Assembly (NCBI GenBank): GCA_903922735.1
Contig: CAIXUZ010000071.1
Coordinates: 40,729-104,728, forward strand
DNA from: an uncultured Verrucomicrobia subdivision 3 bacterium
GTDB taxonomy: Bacteria; Verrucomicrobiota; Verrucomicrobiia; Limisphaerales; UBA11358
DNA: 64,000 nucleotides
Direction: 5' to 3'
The translations under genes and the position numbers were made by a program. Below are positions 45,548-54,215 of the stretch, piece after piece. Position 1 is the first letter of the stretch, and every line of letters starts with the position of its first letter. The notes beneath the pieces are model-generated. The model was not told where the DNA came from. It ran no database searches and was given only the letters and a program-made list of their open reading frames with translations.

Positions 45548-46057
45548 CGCCGTTTCAAAAATATTGTAGCCGCGTCGAGCCGTTTGCCGTTTTCATCAGG
45601 CCGGAGGGTGGGGAACGTGGCCCCATCTCCCGGCGGGATTCAATCATAAAATCCATCCCATCACCAAAAACCATCGCAAACTGTTAGAAATTCCTTATAG
45701 GATAAGGGTGATAACAGCGTTTTCCCATTTGCATTTCAATCCCCTAGAATCCGCCTCAATAAGGAGCAAAAATTCATTTTTGGCAACCGCTGGCAACTGG
45801 CATATATGCCACTTAACGCAGTCTCTCGTCTAGTGGAGAGGTGGATTTAATTCCCGTGCGTGCTACCAATCCAATAAAGGCCAGTAAACAAGGCGCTATT
45901 TTGCATTGTTTACCATTTTAGATCGCAAAATGATTATAGAATAAATGATCATCCGAAGGAACCAGAAAGCAGGGGCAGTTCAAAACGATGCAGTTTGCCA
46001 CAAGTGAATTGATTGTGTAGTTAACCCCTGTCAAACAGGAAAAAGCTGAAATTTACT
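45548..46057. other. 510-nt gene-free region with an operator-like palindrome
   Basis: No supported coding frame. A perfect 14-bp palindrome TGGCATATATGCCA lies at 45798-45811, preceded by repeated TGGCAACNGCTGGCAAC-type sequence. Bases ~45838-45870 (GGTGGATTTAATTCCCGTG, then CGTGCTACCA) resemble the T-arm and CCA end of a tRNA, but no 5' half with a matching acceptor stem is present. The region is more AT-rich than its surroundings and may be the scar of an integration event. Confidence 0.5.
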
Positions 46058-47242
46058 ATGGCTGATAAGAATCAGATTTCAATTATCCGACAGGGTGTGG
46101 CCAGATGGAATACGTGGCGTAGACAAAATCCGCAAACGAGTGTTGATTTGAACGAAGCGGATCTGGCTGGAGCGGATCTGCGCGGAGCCTTGCTGGGGCG
46201 GGTCGTCCTTGATTATGCCAATCTGTCCGGAGCCGACTTGTCTGGCGCGGATTTGAGTGGGTCGGACTTGAGTGGGACAAATTTGATCAAAGCGCGGCTT
46301 ATAAATACAAATCTCGCCGATGCATCTCTGGAAGAGACCAATTTCTTTGCGGCTGATTTGCACGCCGTCAACCTCTGCGATGCCCGTCTGCAGGGTTGCA
46401 ATTTGACCCGGGCAGGATTGCGCGCGGCGTGCCTGTCGGGCTGTGATTTGCGAGGCGCAAATGCGACTCGCGCCGACCTGCGCGATGCCAATCTGGCGGA
46501 CGCCCATTTGTGCGAGACTGATTTGACGGGGGCGAATTTGCGCGGAGCCGACCTGCGCCGGGCTGCGTTTATTAAATCAGATTTGACCGGGACTTCATTT
46601 GCTTTCGCCTGCCTGGGCGAGACCGTTTTTGCCGCGACCTCGTTACGGAATGCTAAGTCGCTGCATTTGTGTGGGCACCACGGACCGAGTTCCATTGACC
46701 ATCTCACCCTCGCGGCTTCCGGGGCGTTGCCGGAGAAATTCTTGCGCGGCTGCGGTCTGCCGGACGGATTTATAACTGGACTGCCCAAATTACTAGCCGG
46801 GGCAGATCGGATTCCGTTTTGCTTTATCTGCCACGCCCCTCGGGACGGAACTTTTGCTCAACGATTATATGATGCACTGCAGTCGCTCGGCATCCGGTGC
46901 TGGCGTGTCGAGCCGTCCCCGATCTCCGGGGGGCAGCTTGAGGTTGCCGCCGGATTGACCGGCAAGGTGCTGTTGTGTTGCTCCCGCTCGTCGCTGGAAA
47001 GTTCCTGGCTGGATAATGAAATCCAGCAGGCGCTGATGCGAGAGGAGCGCCTGGGCGGCAGCTCCAGTGCGCTACTGATGCTCGACCTTGATGGCGGGGT
47101 GCACCACCCGGCTTTGAGCGATTGGAAGAAAAAATGTCTTCTCTCGCGCCCGGGCTTTGGTTTCACCGGCTGGCGCGCTGGCGGTTCTGCATTCAGAAAA
47201 CAAGTGCGGAACCTGGCCAGCCAGTTGAGTTTCAAACTGTAG
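46058..47242 (+). CDS. pentapeptide-repeat protein with C-terminal TIR domain
   Basis: A 394-residue protein. Residues ~28-200 are pentapeptide repeats (ADLAGADLRGALLGR, ANLSGADLSGADLSG and so on, about 30 units), forming a quadrilateral beta-helix. After a ~50-residue linker, residues ~255-390 match a TIR domain: IPFCFICHAPRDGTFAQRLY, LQSLGIRCWR, KVLLCCSRSSLESSWLDNEI and LMLDLDGG. The Glu in LDNEI corresponds to the TIR catalytic Glu. The first strand reads FICHA, not the usual FISYS. It may be an NAD-consuming or assembly-type immune/signalling protein. No export signal, so cytoplasmic. Monocistronic. Confidence 0.85.
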   Translation: MADKNQISIIRQGVARWNTWRRQNPQTSVDLNEADLAGADLRGALLGRVVLDYANLSGADLSGADLSGSDLSGTNLIKARLINTNLADASLEETNFFAADLHAVNLCDARLQGCNLTRAGLRAACLSGCDLRGANATRADLRDANLADAHLCETDLTGANLRGADLRRAAFIKSDLTGTSFAFACLGETVFAATSLRNAKSLHLCGHHGPSSIDHLTLAASGALPEKFLRGCGLPDGFITGLPKLLAGADRIPFCFICHAPRDGTFAQRLYDALQSLGIRCWRVEPSPISGGQLEVAAGLTGKVLLCCSRSSLESSWLDNEIQQALMREERLGGSSSALLMLDLDGGVHHPALSDWKKKCLLSRPGFGFTGWRAGGSAFRKQVRNLASQLSFKL

Positions 47243-47439
47243 AAATCCAATTTTGACTTTGGCCTGATAAATGCTAACACTTTGCAACTAGATGGTGATT
47301 CTTAATATGAATTATTAACCGATGGCATGTTGGCGATAAAAAACACTTTGAACTGCAATGAGTTTTGCGAATTAATGACCTTATTGATCCACCGGCAACC
47401 GCCTGCTTAACCATAAACCTGAACCCAAAAAAGAACCCA

Positions 47440-48069
47440 ATGAAAAACCAATCACGTCGTAAATTTATTCAGATTGCCACCGCTGGTGCGGTTGGGGCGA
47501 TGATCTGGCCCGCCTCAACCCGCGCCGCGGACAAAAGCACCTTGAACAATTTGCTGGCGGCTTATGACGGGGAGAGCAACGCGCAAGCTCGCTATCGGGC
47601 GTTCGCCAAAAAGGCCGACGACGAAGGCTACACCAAGGTGGCCAGCCTCTTCCGCGCGGCCGCCAGAGCCGGGGAAGCTCACGTCGCCGAATTGTCCAGA
47701 GTTGTCAAGAAAATGGGCGGTGTGCCCAAAGCTGAGGTAAAAGACGCTGAAGCTAAGTCCACTAAGGAAAACATCGAGGCCGTCATCAAAGACACGACCC
47801 GCGAATGTGAATCCTTGTATCCCGAATTCATCGCCCTGGCCCACAGCGAAGGCAACAAGGATGCCAAGAAGGTGTTTAATTATGCCAAAGCCGCCGCGAA
47901 GGAATTGTCGGGATTGTTCGCCGATGGGTTGGCCAAGTTGGAGGGGATGAAGGGTGGGACCTTGACAGTTTATGTTTGCACGGTCTGCGGCTTCGCTGCT
48001 CTGGAGTTGCCGGAAGAAAAATGCCCCAGTTGCTTTGAGCCTTTGAACAAATTCACCAAGATTGTTTGA
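47440..48069 (+). CDS. rbr: Tat-exported rubrerythrin
   Basis: The start is ATG 47440 (209 aa): the twin-arginine signal SRRKFIQIATAGAVGAMIW runs to TRAAD. The ferritin-like diiron domain has AAYDGESNAQARYRAFAKKA and RAGEAHVAELSRVVKK for helices 1-2, with ECESLYPEFIALAHSEGNK for the second Glu set. A C-terminal rubredoxin domain (YVCTVCGFAALELPEEKCPS, then CFEP) binds one iron by four Cys. Rubrerythrins reduce hydrogen peroxide and are normally cytoplasmic, so export is notable. A possible promoter is TTGACT (47253-47258)-16 nt-TAACAC (47275-47280). It is followed by DUF2231 and then the cytochrome operon. Confidence 0.88.
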   Translation: MKNQSRRKFIQIATAGAVGAMIWPASTRAADKSTLNNLLAAYDGESNAQARYRAFAKKADDEGYTKVASLFRAAARAGEAHVAELSRVVKKMGGVPKAEVKDAEAKSTKENIEAVIKDTTRECESLYPEFIALAHSEGNKDAKKVFNYAKAAAKELSGLFADGLAKLEGMKGGTLTVYVCTVCGFAALELPEEKCPSCFEPLNKFTKIV

Positions 48070-48073
48070 TTTT

Positions 48074-48574
48074 ATGTTTCACATGCCTCCATATCCGGGT
48101 TGGGACGGGTTGCATCCCATCGTGCTTCATTTTCCGATTGTGTTGCTGCTGGTCGCGCCGTTGTTGGTTATGGCCGGTTTGGTGGTTTCCCGGCATCGCA
48201 ATGGTTTTTACCTGTCGGCCCTCGTGCTGATGGTGCTCGGGACGGTTGCCGCCTATGTGGCGGTTTCTACCGGTGAGGCGGCGGCGCAGGTGGCCGACCG
48301 CACGCCTGAAATTAACCGTGTGCTGTCTCAACATCAGTCACAGGCGGATCGAGTCAGGCTGTTGTTCACTGTGCTCACCCTTGTTTGGTTGGCGATCATG
48401 TTGGTATTTCATTTTATCAGCCACCAGCTGGCCGGTTGGCTTAAGCTGGCTGTGCCCTTGGTGTTTCTCGTCTGTTATTTGCCCGGTATGCTGATTCTCA
48501 CGAACATGGCGCATCTCGGCGGCCGGCTGGTTCATCAATATGGTGTGCACGCAATGTTGCCGGCGGAAAAATGA
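48074..48574 (+). CDS. DUF2231-like four-helix membrane protein
   Basis: A 166-residue protein from ATG 48074 (MFHMPPYPGWDGLHPIVLHF). Four transmembrane helices are visible: PIVLLLVAPLLVMAGLVV, LSALVLMVLGTVAAYVAV, LLFTVLTLVWLAIMLVFHFI and LKLAVPLVFLVCYLPGMLIL. Histidines at the membrane edges (HPIVLHFP, HFISHQ, HLGGRLVHQYGVH) are positioned to bind haem or metal, as proposed for this family. It starts 4 nt after the rubrerythrin stop, so the two probably form one unit. It may pass electrons between the quinone pool and the periplasm; this is inference. Confidence 0.75.
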   Translation: MFHMPPYPGWDGLHPIVLHFPIVLLLVAPLLVMAGLVVSRHRNGFYLSALVLMVLGTVAAYVAVSTGEAAAQVADRTPEINRVLSQHQSQADRVRLLFTVLTLVWLAIMLVFHFISHQLAGWLKLAVPLVFLVCYLPGMLILTNMAHLGGRLVHQYGVHAMLPAEK

Positions 48575-48600
48575 AACATAATGAACTCAAGCTGGCCGGT

Positions 48601-48616
48601 TGGCTTTGGAATTGCT
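48601..48616 (+). promoter_or_regulatory. sigma54-like promoter candidate upstream of the cytochrome operon
   Basis: TGGC-TTT-GGAA-TTGCT has the -24 GG and -12 GC with the canonical 10-nt spacing of RpoN promoters. It lies ~165 nt upstream of the first cytochrome ATG. One match is suggestive only; no activator site was identified. Confidence 0.4.
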
Positions 48617-48779
48617 TTAAGCATTTAGAATGTTTGCTATCAGCCGCCGGTATGTATTAGTGGCAGAATCTGTATGAAAAAAGACAATATAAAGTCAGAC
48701 AAAGATATCAGGCAGTTTTACTTTTAGGATTAAGATTAGTCATGCAACAGCTCGATAACCCCTCAACCCAACCAAAATT

Positions 48780-49421
48780 ATGCGCACCATTAAAATCATC
48801 GCATTAGCCGCCACGGTCATCGTGGCCGGTTTAACCATCGCCTCCTCCGCCACCATCGTCGGCACGCCTCACGATTTTTCCGGCCGGCTTTGGGGCACGA
48901 CCGAAACCTGCAAATTCTGCCACACCCCGCACTTTGCTCAGTCCGTCAGCGGTGCGCCGCTGTGGAACCACCAGACGGCGTCCGGGTTCACCTATACGAT
49001 GTATTCCAGCCAGACTTTCAAAGGGCAGAACCAGACCCAGCCGGGTGCCGCCTCTTTGCTGTGCTTGAGTTGCCACGACGGCACGGTGGCCATTGATTCT
49101 TATGCCAACGCGGGCGCGATGCGTTCCGGGGCTAATTTTATCTCCACCACCAACAAGATCGGCGGCGGTGCCCAGCACAGCCTGACCACGGATCACCCGA
49201 TTTCATTCACTTACGACAGCGCGCTGGCTACCGCTGATGGCGCCTTGGTTTCGCCGGCCGCCACCAACTACGTTGACAATGCCTCGGCCACCGGCATCCC
49301 GCTGTTCGGCGGTAAAATGGAATGCGCCTCTTGCCACGAGCCTCACAACGATACCTACGGATTTTTCTTGCGCGTGAATAATGCCAGTAGCGCCTTGTGT
49401 ACGAAGTGCCACCTCAAGTAA
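48780..49421 (+). CDS. exported tetraheme c-type cytochrome
   Basis: A 213-residue protein with a Sec signal (ALAATVIVAGLTIASSA). Four CXXCH sites: CKFCHTPH, CLSCHDGTVAID, CASCHEPHND and CTKCH at the very end. The CxxCHTPH ... CxxCHDGT ... CxxCHEPH layout is the doubled-CXXCH type common in metal-reducing bacteria. The first ~180 residues are clearly paralogous to the start of the dodecaheme cytochrome at 54212 (shared APLWN, YT-x-Y-x-S, CLSCHDGTVA and DHPxSFTYD). It opens the predicted electron conduit operon and probably works in the periplasm. Confidence 0.88.
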   Translation: MRTIKIIALAATVIVAGLTIASSATIVGTPHDFSGRLWGTTETCKFCHTPHFAQSVSGAPLWNHQTASGFTYTMYSSQTFKGQNQTQPGAASLLCLSCHDGTVAIDSYANAGAMRSGANFISTTNKIGGGAQHSLTTDHPISFTYDSALATADGALVSPAATNYVDNASATGIPLFGGKMECASCHEPHNDTYGFFLRVNNASSALCTKCHLK

Positions 49422-49435
49422 TTTGGGACTATTGT

Positions 49436-49486
49436 CCCCGGCTGGCTGCCTATGGCCAACTGCGGCCAGGCCGCAGCCAGCCGGGG
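49436..49486. terminator. large GC hairpin between the first cytochrome and the NHL lipoprotein
   Basis: CCCCGGCTGGCTGC (49436-49449) pairs with GCAGCCAGCCGGGG (49473-49486), a perfect 14-bp stem. An alternative inner hairpin TGCGGCC-A-GGCCGCA (49461-49475) competes with it. No T-run follows. It more likely stabilises the upstream mRNA end or partly attenuates than fully terminates, which would set a high cytochrome to low NHL ratio. Confidence 0.65.
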
Positions 49487-49501
49487 GGGAACCCTGATCA
49501 G

Positions 49502-50614
49502 ATGATGGACATTGTCCGCTTAAAATTTCTCTCCCCGCTGCGAATCAGACTCTTGTTGATGGTGGTGGCGGCCATGGGGCTGGCCGGGTGTAAAACCGGC
49601 GATCATTCAGCCAAGCCAAAGGCTGATGTTTTTTATCCGCCCGCCCCGGAAGCCCCGCGGATTCAGTATCTCACCAGTATTTCTGACGAGCAGGATCTGG
49701 GGATTCAGAGCAGCAGCTTTGCGGAGTATGTCACCGGCGTAAAAGCTCCGGCGGCGCAGAAAATATTAAAACCTTATGGCGCGGTTCTGGCCAGCGGGAA
49801 AATTTTCGTTTGCGATACCGGCAACCGCTGCGTGGACATCGTGGATTTCGAGCAGAAAAAAATCCGGCTCTTCTACCCGCGTGGCATGGGCAAGTTTGGC
49901 ACGCCCGTCAACCTTGCCGTGGATGCCGACGGCACGCGTTATGTTGTCGACACCGGCCGCAAGGTGGTGTTGGTTTTCGGCGCGGATGAGACCTTTCGGG
50001 GCGCCATCGGCGAGGGCGTCAAAATGCATCCCACGGGGGTTGCCCTTTCTACCGACCGGATTTATGTGACGGATATCGAAGCTCATTGTGTTCGGGTTTA
50101 TGACAAGGCATCTCGTAAACCGGTGTCTACGATTCCAGCCAATCCCGAGGCCGACGTCGACAGTGAACCCGGGAAACTTTTTATCCCGGTCAACCTTGCC
50201 GTGGACCAGCAGGGAAAAGTTTATGTCTCTGACATGGGGTCTTGTCAGGTGAAAATCTTTGCTGCGGACGGCAAGCATCTGCGCACGATCGGCGGTCAGG
50301 GCGATCTGCCCGGCCAATTTGCTCGGCCCAAAGGGGTGGCGGTGGATCGCGCGGGCCGGTTTTACGTTGTGGATGCCGCGGCGCAGGTCTGCCAGATTTT
50401 TGATGCGGAAGGAAAACTGCTGCTCTTTTTTGGCGAGAGCGAAGGCGGCGGCGTTTCCCTGGTCATGCCCGCCTCCGTGAGCGTGGACTACGACCATCTG
50501 GCGTTGTTTCAAAAATATGCCGCGCCGGATTTTGCTTTGGAATATCTGGTCCTGATTACCAATCAATATGGTGACCACAAGGTGGATGTGTATGGTTTTG
50601 GCCATAAAAAATAA
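49502..50614 (+). CDS. NHL-repeat lipoprotein of the cytochrome operon
   Basis: The start is ATG 49502 or 49505 (370 aa); the frame is open upstream but that part lies in the hairpin. The lipobox is MGLAGCKTG. The mature part begins PPAPEAPRIQYLTSISDEQD, LGIQSS, matching the second NHL protein at 53202. About six NHL units follow (LASGKIFVCDTGNRCVDIVD, NLAVDADGTRYVVDTGRKVV, NLAVDQQGKVYVSDMGSCQV, GVAVDRAGRFYVVDAAAQVC). Likely an outer-membrane-anchored propeller that organises cytochromes or binds a substrate. It lies 15 nt before the pentaheme lipoprotein. Confidence 0.82.
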   Translation: MMDIVRLKFLSPLRIRLLLMVVAAMGLAGCKTGDHSAKPKADVFYPPAPEAPRIQYLTSISDEQDLGIQSSSFAEYVTGVKAPAAQKILKPYGAVLASGKIFVCDTGNRCVDIVDFEQKKIRLFYPRGMGKFGTPVNLAVDADGTRYVVDTGRKVVLVFGADETFRGAIGEGVKMHPTGVALSTDRIYVTDIEAHCVRVYDKASRKPVSTIPANPEADVDSEPGKLFIPVNLAVDQQGKVYVSDMGSCQVKIFAADGKHLRTIGGQGDLPGQFARPKGVAVDRAGRFYVVDAAAQVCQIFDAEGKLLLFFGESEGGGVSLVMPASVSVDYDHLALFQKYAAPDFALEYLVLITNQYGDHKVDVYGFGHKK

Positions 50615-50629
50615 CCGGTGAAATGAATT

Positions 50630-51217
50630 GTGAAGCTGCCTCCAACATGCCTGTGGCGGGTGGCTTTTACGTTCTATTGCCTCATCGCGCTGACGAGTTG
50701 TAGCACGCAAAGCCGGCACCGGTTGCTGTGCGTTTTTTTTGAGGGCGTGGACCAAACGAACGCCCCGCCGGCGGTGATCACGGAATTCGGTTCGCCCACC
50801 AACCATTCCGTTAATGCCCTTGCCTCCTCTCGGTTGCCGGTTGCCCCGATCATTCATTATCACCAGCCCTACGAAGAACGCAAATGCCTGGCCTGCCACG
50901 TCTCGAAGCAATCGCAGCAACTTCACGCCGAGGGCGGTGAATTATGTCTGGAGTGCCACAAGCATTTGATCGGTGACGCCAAATTCATCCACGTGCCGGT
51001 CGACGACGGAAAATGCCTGCTCTGCCACAATCCTCACGAATCCACCGAATTGTTTCTGCTGAAGCGTAAAGGCCGGGCGGTCTGCTTCGACTGCCACAAG
51101 CTGACGAAATTGCTCAAGGTGAAGGAGCACACGACCATGGGTGAGGCTTCCTGTGTCAGCTGCCATGATCCGCACCGGTCAAATATCAAGAAGCTGTTGA
51201 AACAGCCGTTGCCATGA
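50630..51217 (+). CDS. pentaheme c-type cytochrome lipoprotein
   Basis: A 195-residue protein with a GTG start. The lipobox is LIALTSC. Five CXXCH sites: CLACHVSK, CLECHKH, CLLCHNPHEST, CFDCHKL and CVSCHDPHRSN. Extra His residues nearby (IIHYHQP, FIHVPVDDG, KEHTTMGE) can serve as distal ligands. The last codons overlap the barrel start (ATGA at 51214). A lipoprotein multihaem next to a barrel is the usual partner that plugs an outer-membrane conduit. Confidence 0.88.
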   Translation: MKLPPTCLWRVAFTFYCLIALTSCSTQSRHRLLCVFFEGVDQTNAPPAVITEFGSPTNHSVNALASSRLPVAPIIHYHQPYEERKCLACHVSKQSQQLHAEGGELCLECHKHLIGDAKFIHVPVDDGKCLLCHNPHESTELFLLKRKGRAVCFDCHKLTKLLKVKEHTTMGEASCVSCHDPHRSNIKKLLKQPLP

Positions 51218-53205
51218 AGCCGCCTCGTCGCCTGCTTTTTTGCTGTCTGGCTCTTTCGGGCGTGGCCGGCGGCGTCGCGGTGGCCGCGCGTCCCCCCAAC
51301 GCCCCCGATCCGATTGAGGCCTTCCAGTTGCACCTGAAGCAAGTCTATCTCCAGACGGATGCGGATATGTTCAGTGAATACCAGCAGGTCAGTTCGCCGG
51401 GCCAGACCACTACGCGCGAACGGGCCATTGTTCAGCCGGCGGTTGGGATCGGTCTGGACGGTTCATTTTACCATCCCAATTTGCTGTATTATCGCCTGGT
51501 CACCGAACTGGGGGTGGACTGGCAAAGGTCGCGTGAAAATGAAAAAAGCGGTAGCACGACCAGTTTCCTCCAGCGCTACCATGTTTCCTTGGATTTGCTG
51601 CGGACCAAGCCTTACAGCTTGTCGGTTTTTGCCGACAAAGACCTCACCTACCGCGACTACGATTTTTTTTCGCGCGTTCGCGTGGAAAGCACTCGCTACG
51701 GGGCGCGCTCCGGTTACACCACCGGGCCGGTTCCATTTAGCCTGTCCTATACGCACTATGACGAAAATGTGACGGAAACCCTGCGTCCGACACAGATGAC
51801 GCAGGAGATGTTCAACTTCAGCGCCTCCAATGTCCGCCGCCACGAGCGTGCCAATACACAGCTCTTTTACAACCTGAACCAATACACCCATCAGGATGGA
51901 ACGCTGAGCCGGGACCGGGGCTTGAGTCAGACCATGAGTTTGTCGGACCATGAAAATTTCGGGAGCAAGGACTGGATTCAACTCTTGTCCATGCTGAATT
52001 ATAATTCCCAGTCGCAAACGGTCCAGCCGAACGACAAGGTCTTCCTCCATGAAAATCTTCGCTTGGAACACACCCCGCGGCTGCGGAGCTTTTATGAATA
52101 CGGTTTTGATTCATCTACGTCGGGTGATGCGGAATCCAGCACGCAGGTTGGGCGTGTCGGCGTGGTTCACCAGCTTTACCGTAATCTGGCTTCGTCGGTG
52201 GACTTGCATTGGCAGGACAGCGCCACGCGGTCGTCCGGCACTGAACTCGACACCCGCCGTTACGGCGTGGGGTTGGGCGAGAGTTACACTCGCCATCTCA
52301 GCTCGTGGGGTAATTTATCGCTGGGTTATTCCGGCAGTTTTGATCATGAAGAGCACGCTGCCTCGGGCGCCGAACTGCAGGTCATCAACGAGTCGCATAA
52401 GCTGATTGATGGCACGATCAATCTGCTCTCCCAGCCGAATGTGGATCTTCTAAATGTGCGTGTCACCGACGCCACGGGCACGATCACCTATCTTGACACT
52501 TTGGATTATCGGGTGCTCCCGCACGGGAAGTTTACTGAAATTCAGCGGGTGACTTCACTGAGTTCCGCGATCACCAACGGCGCGACGGTGCTGGTGACTT
52601 ACTCCGCCACCCAGCAGCCTTCGGCCGCCTACGATTCCATCAATAACAGCATGAATTTCCGTATCGATCTCTGGGATGGCCGGGCGGGGATTTATGGGCG
52701 CTGGACCAAAATCGATTATTCCGGCGGCGAAGACTTGGTGCTCGACCCGATCGATACCAAACTTGTCGGCCTGGATGCTTCGTGGCGCTGGTTGCGCACC
52801 GGACTGGAATACGAGGTGGTCAAATCCAGGTACGCCCCCTATGAACGGCTGCGCGTTTTCCAATCATTGAATTATCAGCCCATGTTGGATGCCACCTTGA
52901 GCCTGGATTGCGACGAGAGCTGGATCACTCAAACCGACACCGGGATAAATCAGACCTATTACAGTTTCATCGCTCGGTATCGGCAGCAGTTGTGGATGAG
53001 TCTGGCTTGGCGGATTGAGGGCGGATTTCAGATGGATCGCGGCGGCGGCTACGACCGCGATGTGGCCACGGCTCGCGCCGGATTGGACTGGGAAATCGGG
53101 AAAATTATGTTTAAGCTTGGTTACGAATATAATAACGAAAATTATTCGAACGACTTGCGAACCCGTCACTACTTTTACATCCACGTCCGGAGGAGTTTTT
53201 TATGA
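51214..53205 (+). CDS. outer-membrane beta-barrel of a porin-cytochrome conduit
   Basis: A 663-residue protein with a signal peptide (VAVAARPP). From ~60 onward it shows alternating amphipathic strands with aromatic girdles (PNLLYYRLVTELGVDWQRSR, YSLSVFADKDLTYRDYDFF, VPFSLSYTHYDENVTETL, LSLGYSGSFDH, YYSFIARYRQQLWMSLAWRI). It ends in a strand with a terminal hydrophobic residue (YFYIHVRRSFL), the usual BAM signal form. No Cys-pair haem motifs. Length and position match MtrB/OmbB-like porins that sheath multihaem cytochromes across the outer membrane. Overlaps both neighbours by 4 nt. Confidence 0.82.
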   Translation: MKPPRRLLFCCLALSGVAGGVAVAARPPNAPDPIEAFQLHLKQVYLQTDADMFSEYQQVSSPGQTTTRERAIVQPAVGIGLDGSFYHPNLLYYRLVTELGVDWQRSRENEKSGSTTSFLQRYHVSLDLLRTKPYSLSVFADKDLTYRDYDFFSRVRVESTRYGARSGYTTGPVPFSLSYTHYDENVTETLRPTQMTQEMFNFSASNVRRHERANTQLFYNLNQYTHQDGTLSRDRGLSQTMSLSDHENFGSKDWIQLLSMLNYNSQSQTVQPNDKVFLHENLRLEHTPRLRSFYEYGFDSSTSGDAESSTQVGRVGVVHQLYRNLASSVDLHWQDSATRSSGTELDTRRYGVGLGESYTRHLSSWGNLSLGYSGSFDHEEHAASGAELQVINESHKLIDGTINLLSQPNVDLLNVRVTDATGTITYLDTLDYRVLPHGKFTEIQRVTSLSSAITNGATVLVTYSATQQPSAAYDSINNSMNFRIDLWDGRAGIYGRWTKIDYSGGEDLVLDPIDTKLVGLDASWRWLRTGLEYEVVKSRYAPYERLRVFQSLNYQPMLDATLSLDCDESWITQTDTGINQTYYSFIARYRQQLWMSLAWRIEGGFQMDRGGGYDRDVATARAGLDWEIGKIMFKLGYEYNNENYSNDLRTRHYFYIHVRRSFL

Positions 53206-54215
53206 ACCTGTTTTTGCGCTTTTCCCGAAAATATGGTTTTACGCTCTTTTGGCTTCCGCTGTCTGCCGTTTTGGCGTCGCCGGCGGGTACGAATAACCTG
53301 GTTTGGCCGCCGTTGCCGGCCTCGCCCCGCATCGCTTATGTGCAAAGCATCACCGGCCCGGCGGATTTGGGCATCCGGCGTTCTTTTTTTATCCGGACTT
53401 TTAATGCCATCGCCGGCATCAAACAACGTGAGGTTTTGCGAACCCCTCTCGGGCTCGCGCTCAACGCGCAGGGGGATCTGCTATTGACGGACACGGGTGA
53501 TCCCTCGGTGATGTTTTTCGACCGGACTCATCACAACTTTCATCGTTGGCGCGCGATCGGTGCCTTTTCTTTCATTTCTCCGGTGGCCGTGGTGGCGGCG
53601 GGCAGAAATATTTTTGTGGCTGATTCCGCTATTCCTGGCGTAATTGCGTTTGATGAATCTGGCCGATTCCGTTTTGCCATCACCAATGACTTGACGCGCC
53701 CGGCCGCTTTGGCGGTGGCCGGTGATAAACTGTTCGTCGCCGATTCTGCCGCGCACCGGATTGTTACCTTTGACCTGAATGGAAAAAAGCTCGGCGAATT
53801 TGGCCGGCGCGGCGTGGCTCCGGGCGAATTTAATTTCCCCTCCCATTTGGCTGTGGATGGTGAAGGGCGTTTGCTCGTGACGGATTCGATGAACTCGCGC
53901 GTTCAGATTCTCAATCCGGACGGAATACCACTTGGTGTCATCGGCGCCATTGGTGACGGCTCGGGCCATTTTAGTCGGCCCAAAGGTGTGGCGGTGGACG
54001 GCTTCGGGCATGTTTATGTGGCCGATGCGGCGTTCGATAACGTCCAGATTTTTAATTCTCTCGGGCAATTGTTGTTGTATTTTGGCGAACGCGGGTCGGC
54101 GGCTGGTGAATTTTGGCTGCCCAACGGCGTCGCCGCCGGACGGGACCAACGCATCTATGTGGCCGATGCTTCTAATCGGCGTGTGCAAGTGTTTCAATAT
54201 CTCGGACCAGAATGA
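53202..54215 (+). CDS. second NHL-repeat protein of the cytochrome operon
   Basis: A 337-residue protein with a Sec signal (LFWLPLSAVLASPAG) and no lipobox. It starts in an ATGA overlap with the barrel. The mature start PPLPASPRIAYVQSITGPAD, LGIRRS parallels the NHL lipoprotein at 49502, so the two are paralogues. Six NHL-like blades follow (PLGLALNAQGDLLLTDTGDP, AVAGDKLFVADSAAHRIVTF, HLAVDGEGRLLVTDSMNSRV, GVAVDGFGHVYVADAAFDNV, GVAAGRDQRIYVADASNRRV). Probably periplasmic or exported beyond the outer membrane with the large cytochrome. Confidence 0.85.
   Translation: MNLFLRFSRKYGFTLFWLPLSAVLASPAGTNNLVWPPLPASPRIAYVQSITGPADLGIRRSFFIRTFNAIAGIKQREVLRTPLGLALNAQGDLLLTDTGDPSVMFFDRTHHNFHRWRAIGAFSFISPVAVVAAGRNIFVADSAIPGVIAFDESGRFRFAITNDLTRPAALAVAGDKLFVADSAAHRIVTFDLNGKKLGEFGRRGVAPGEFNFPSHLAVDGEGRLLVTDSMNSRVQILNPDGIPLGVIGAIGDGSGHFSRPKGVAVDGFGHVYVADAAFDNVQIFNSLGQLLLYFGERGSAAGEFWLPNGVAAGRDQRIYVADASNRRVQVFQYLGPE

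Noticed and set aside
45838..45870. Complete tRNA gene
   Set aside because: Only a T-arm/CCA-like 3' part; no D-arm, anticodon arm or matching 5' acceptor strand.
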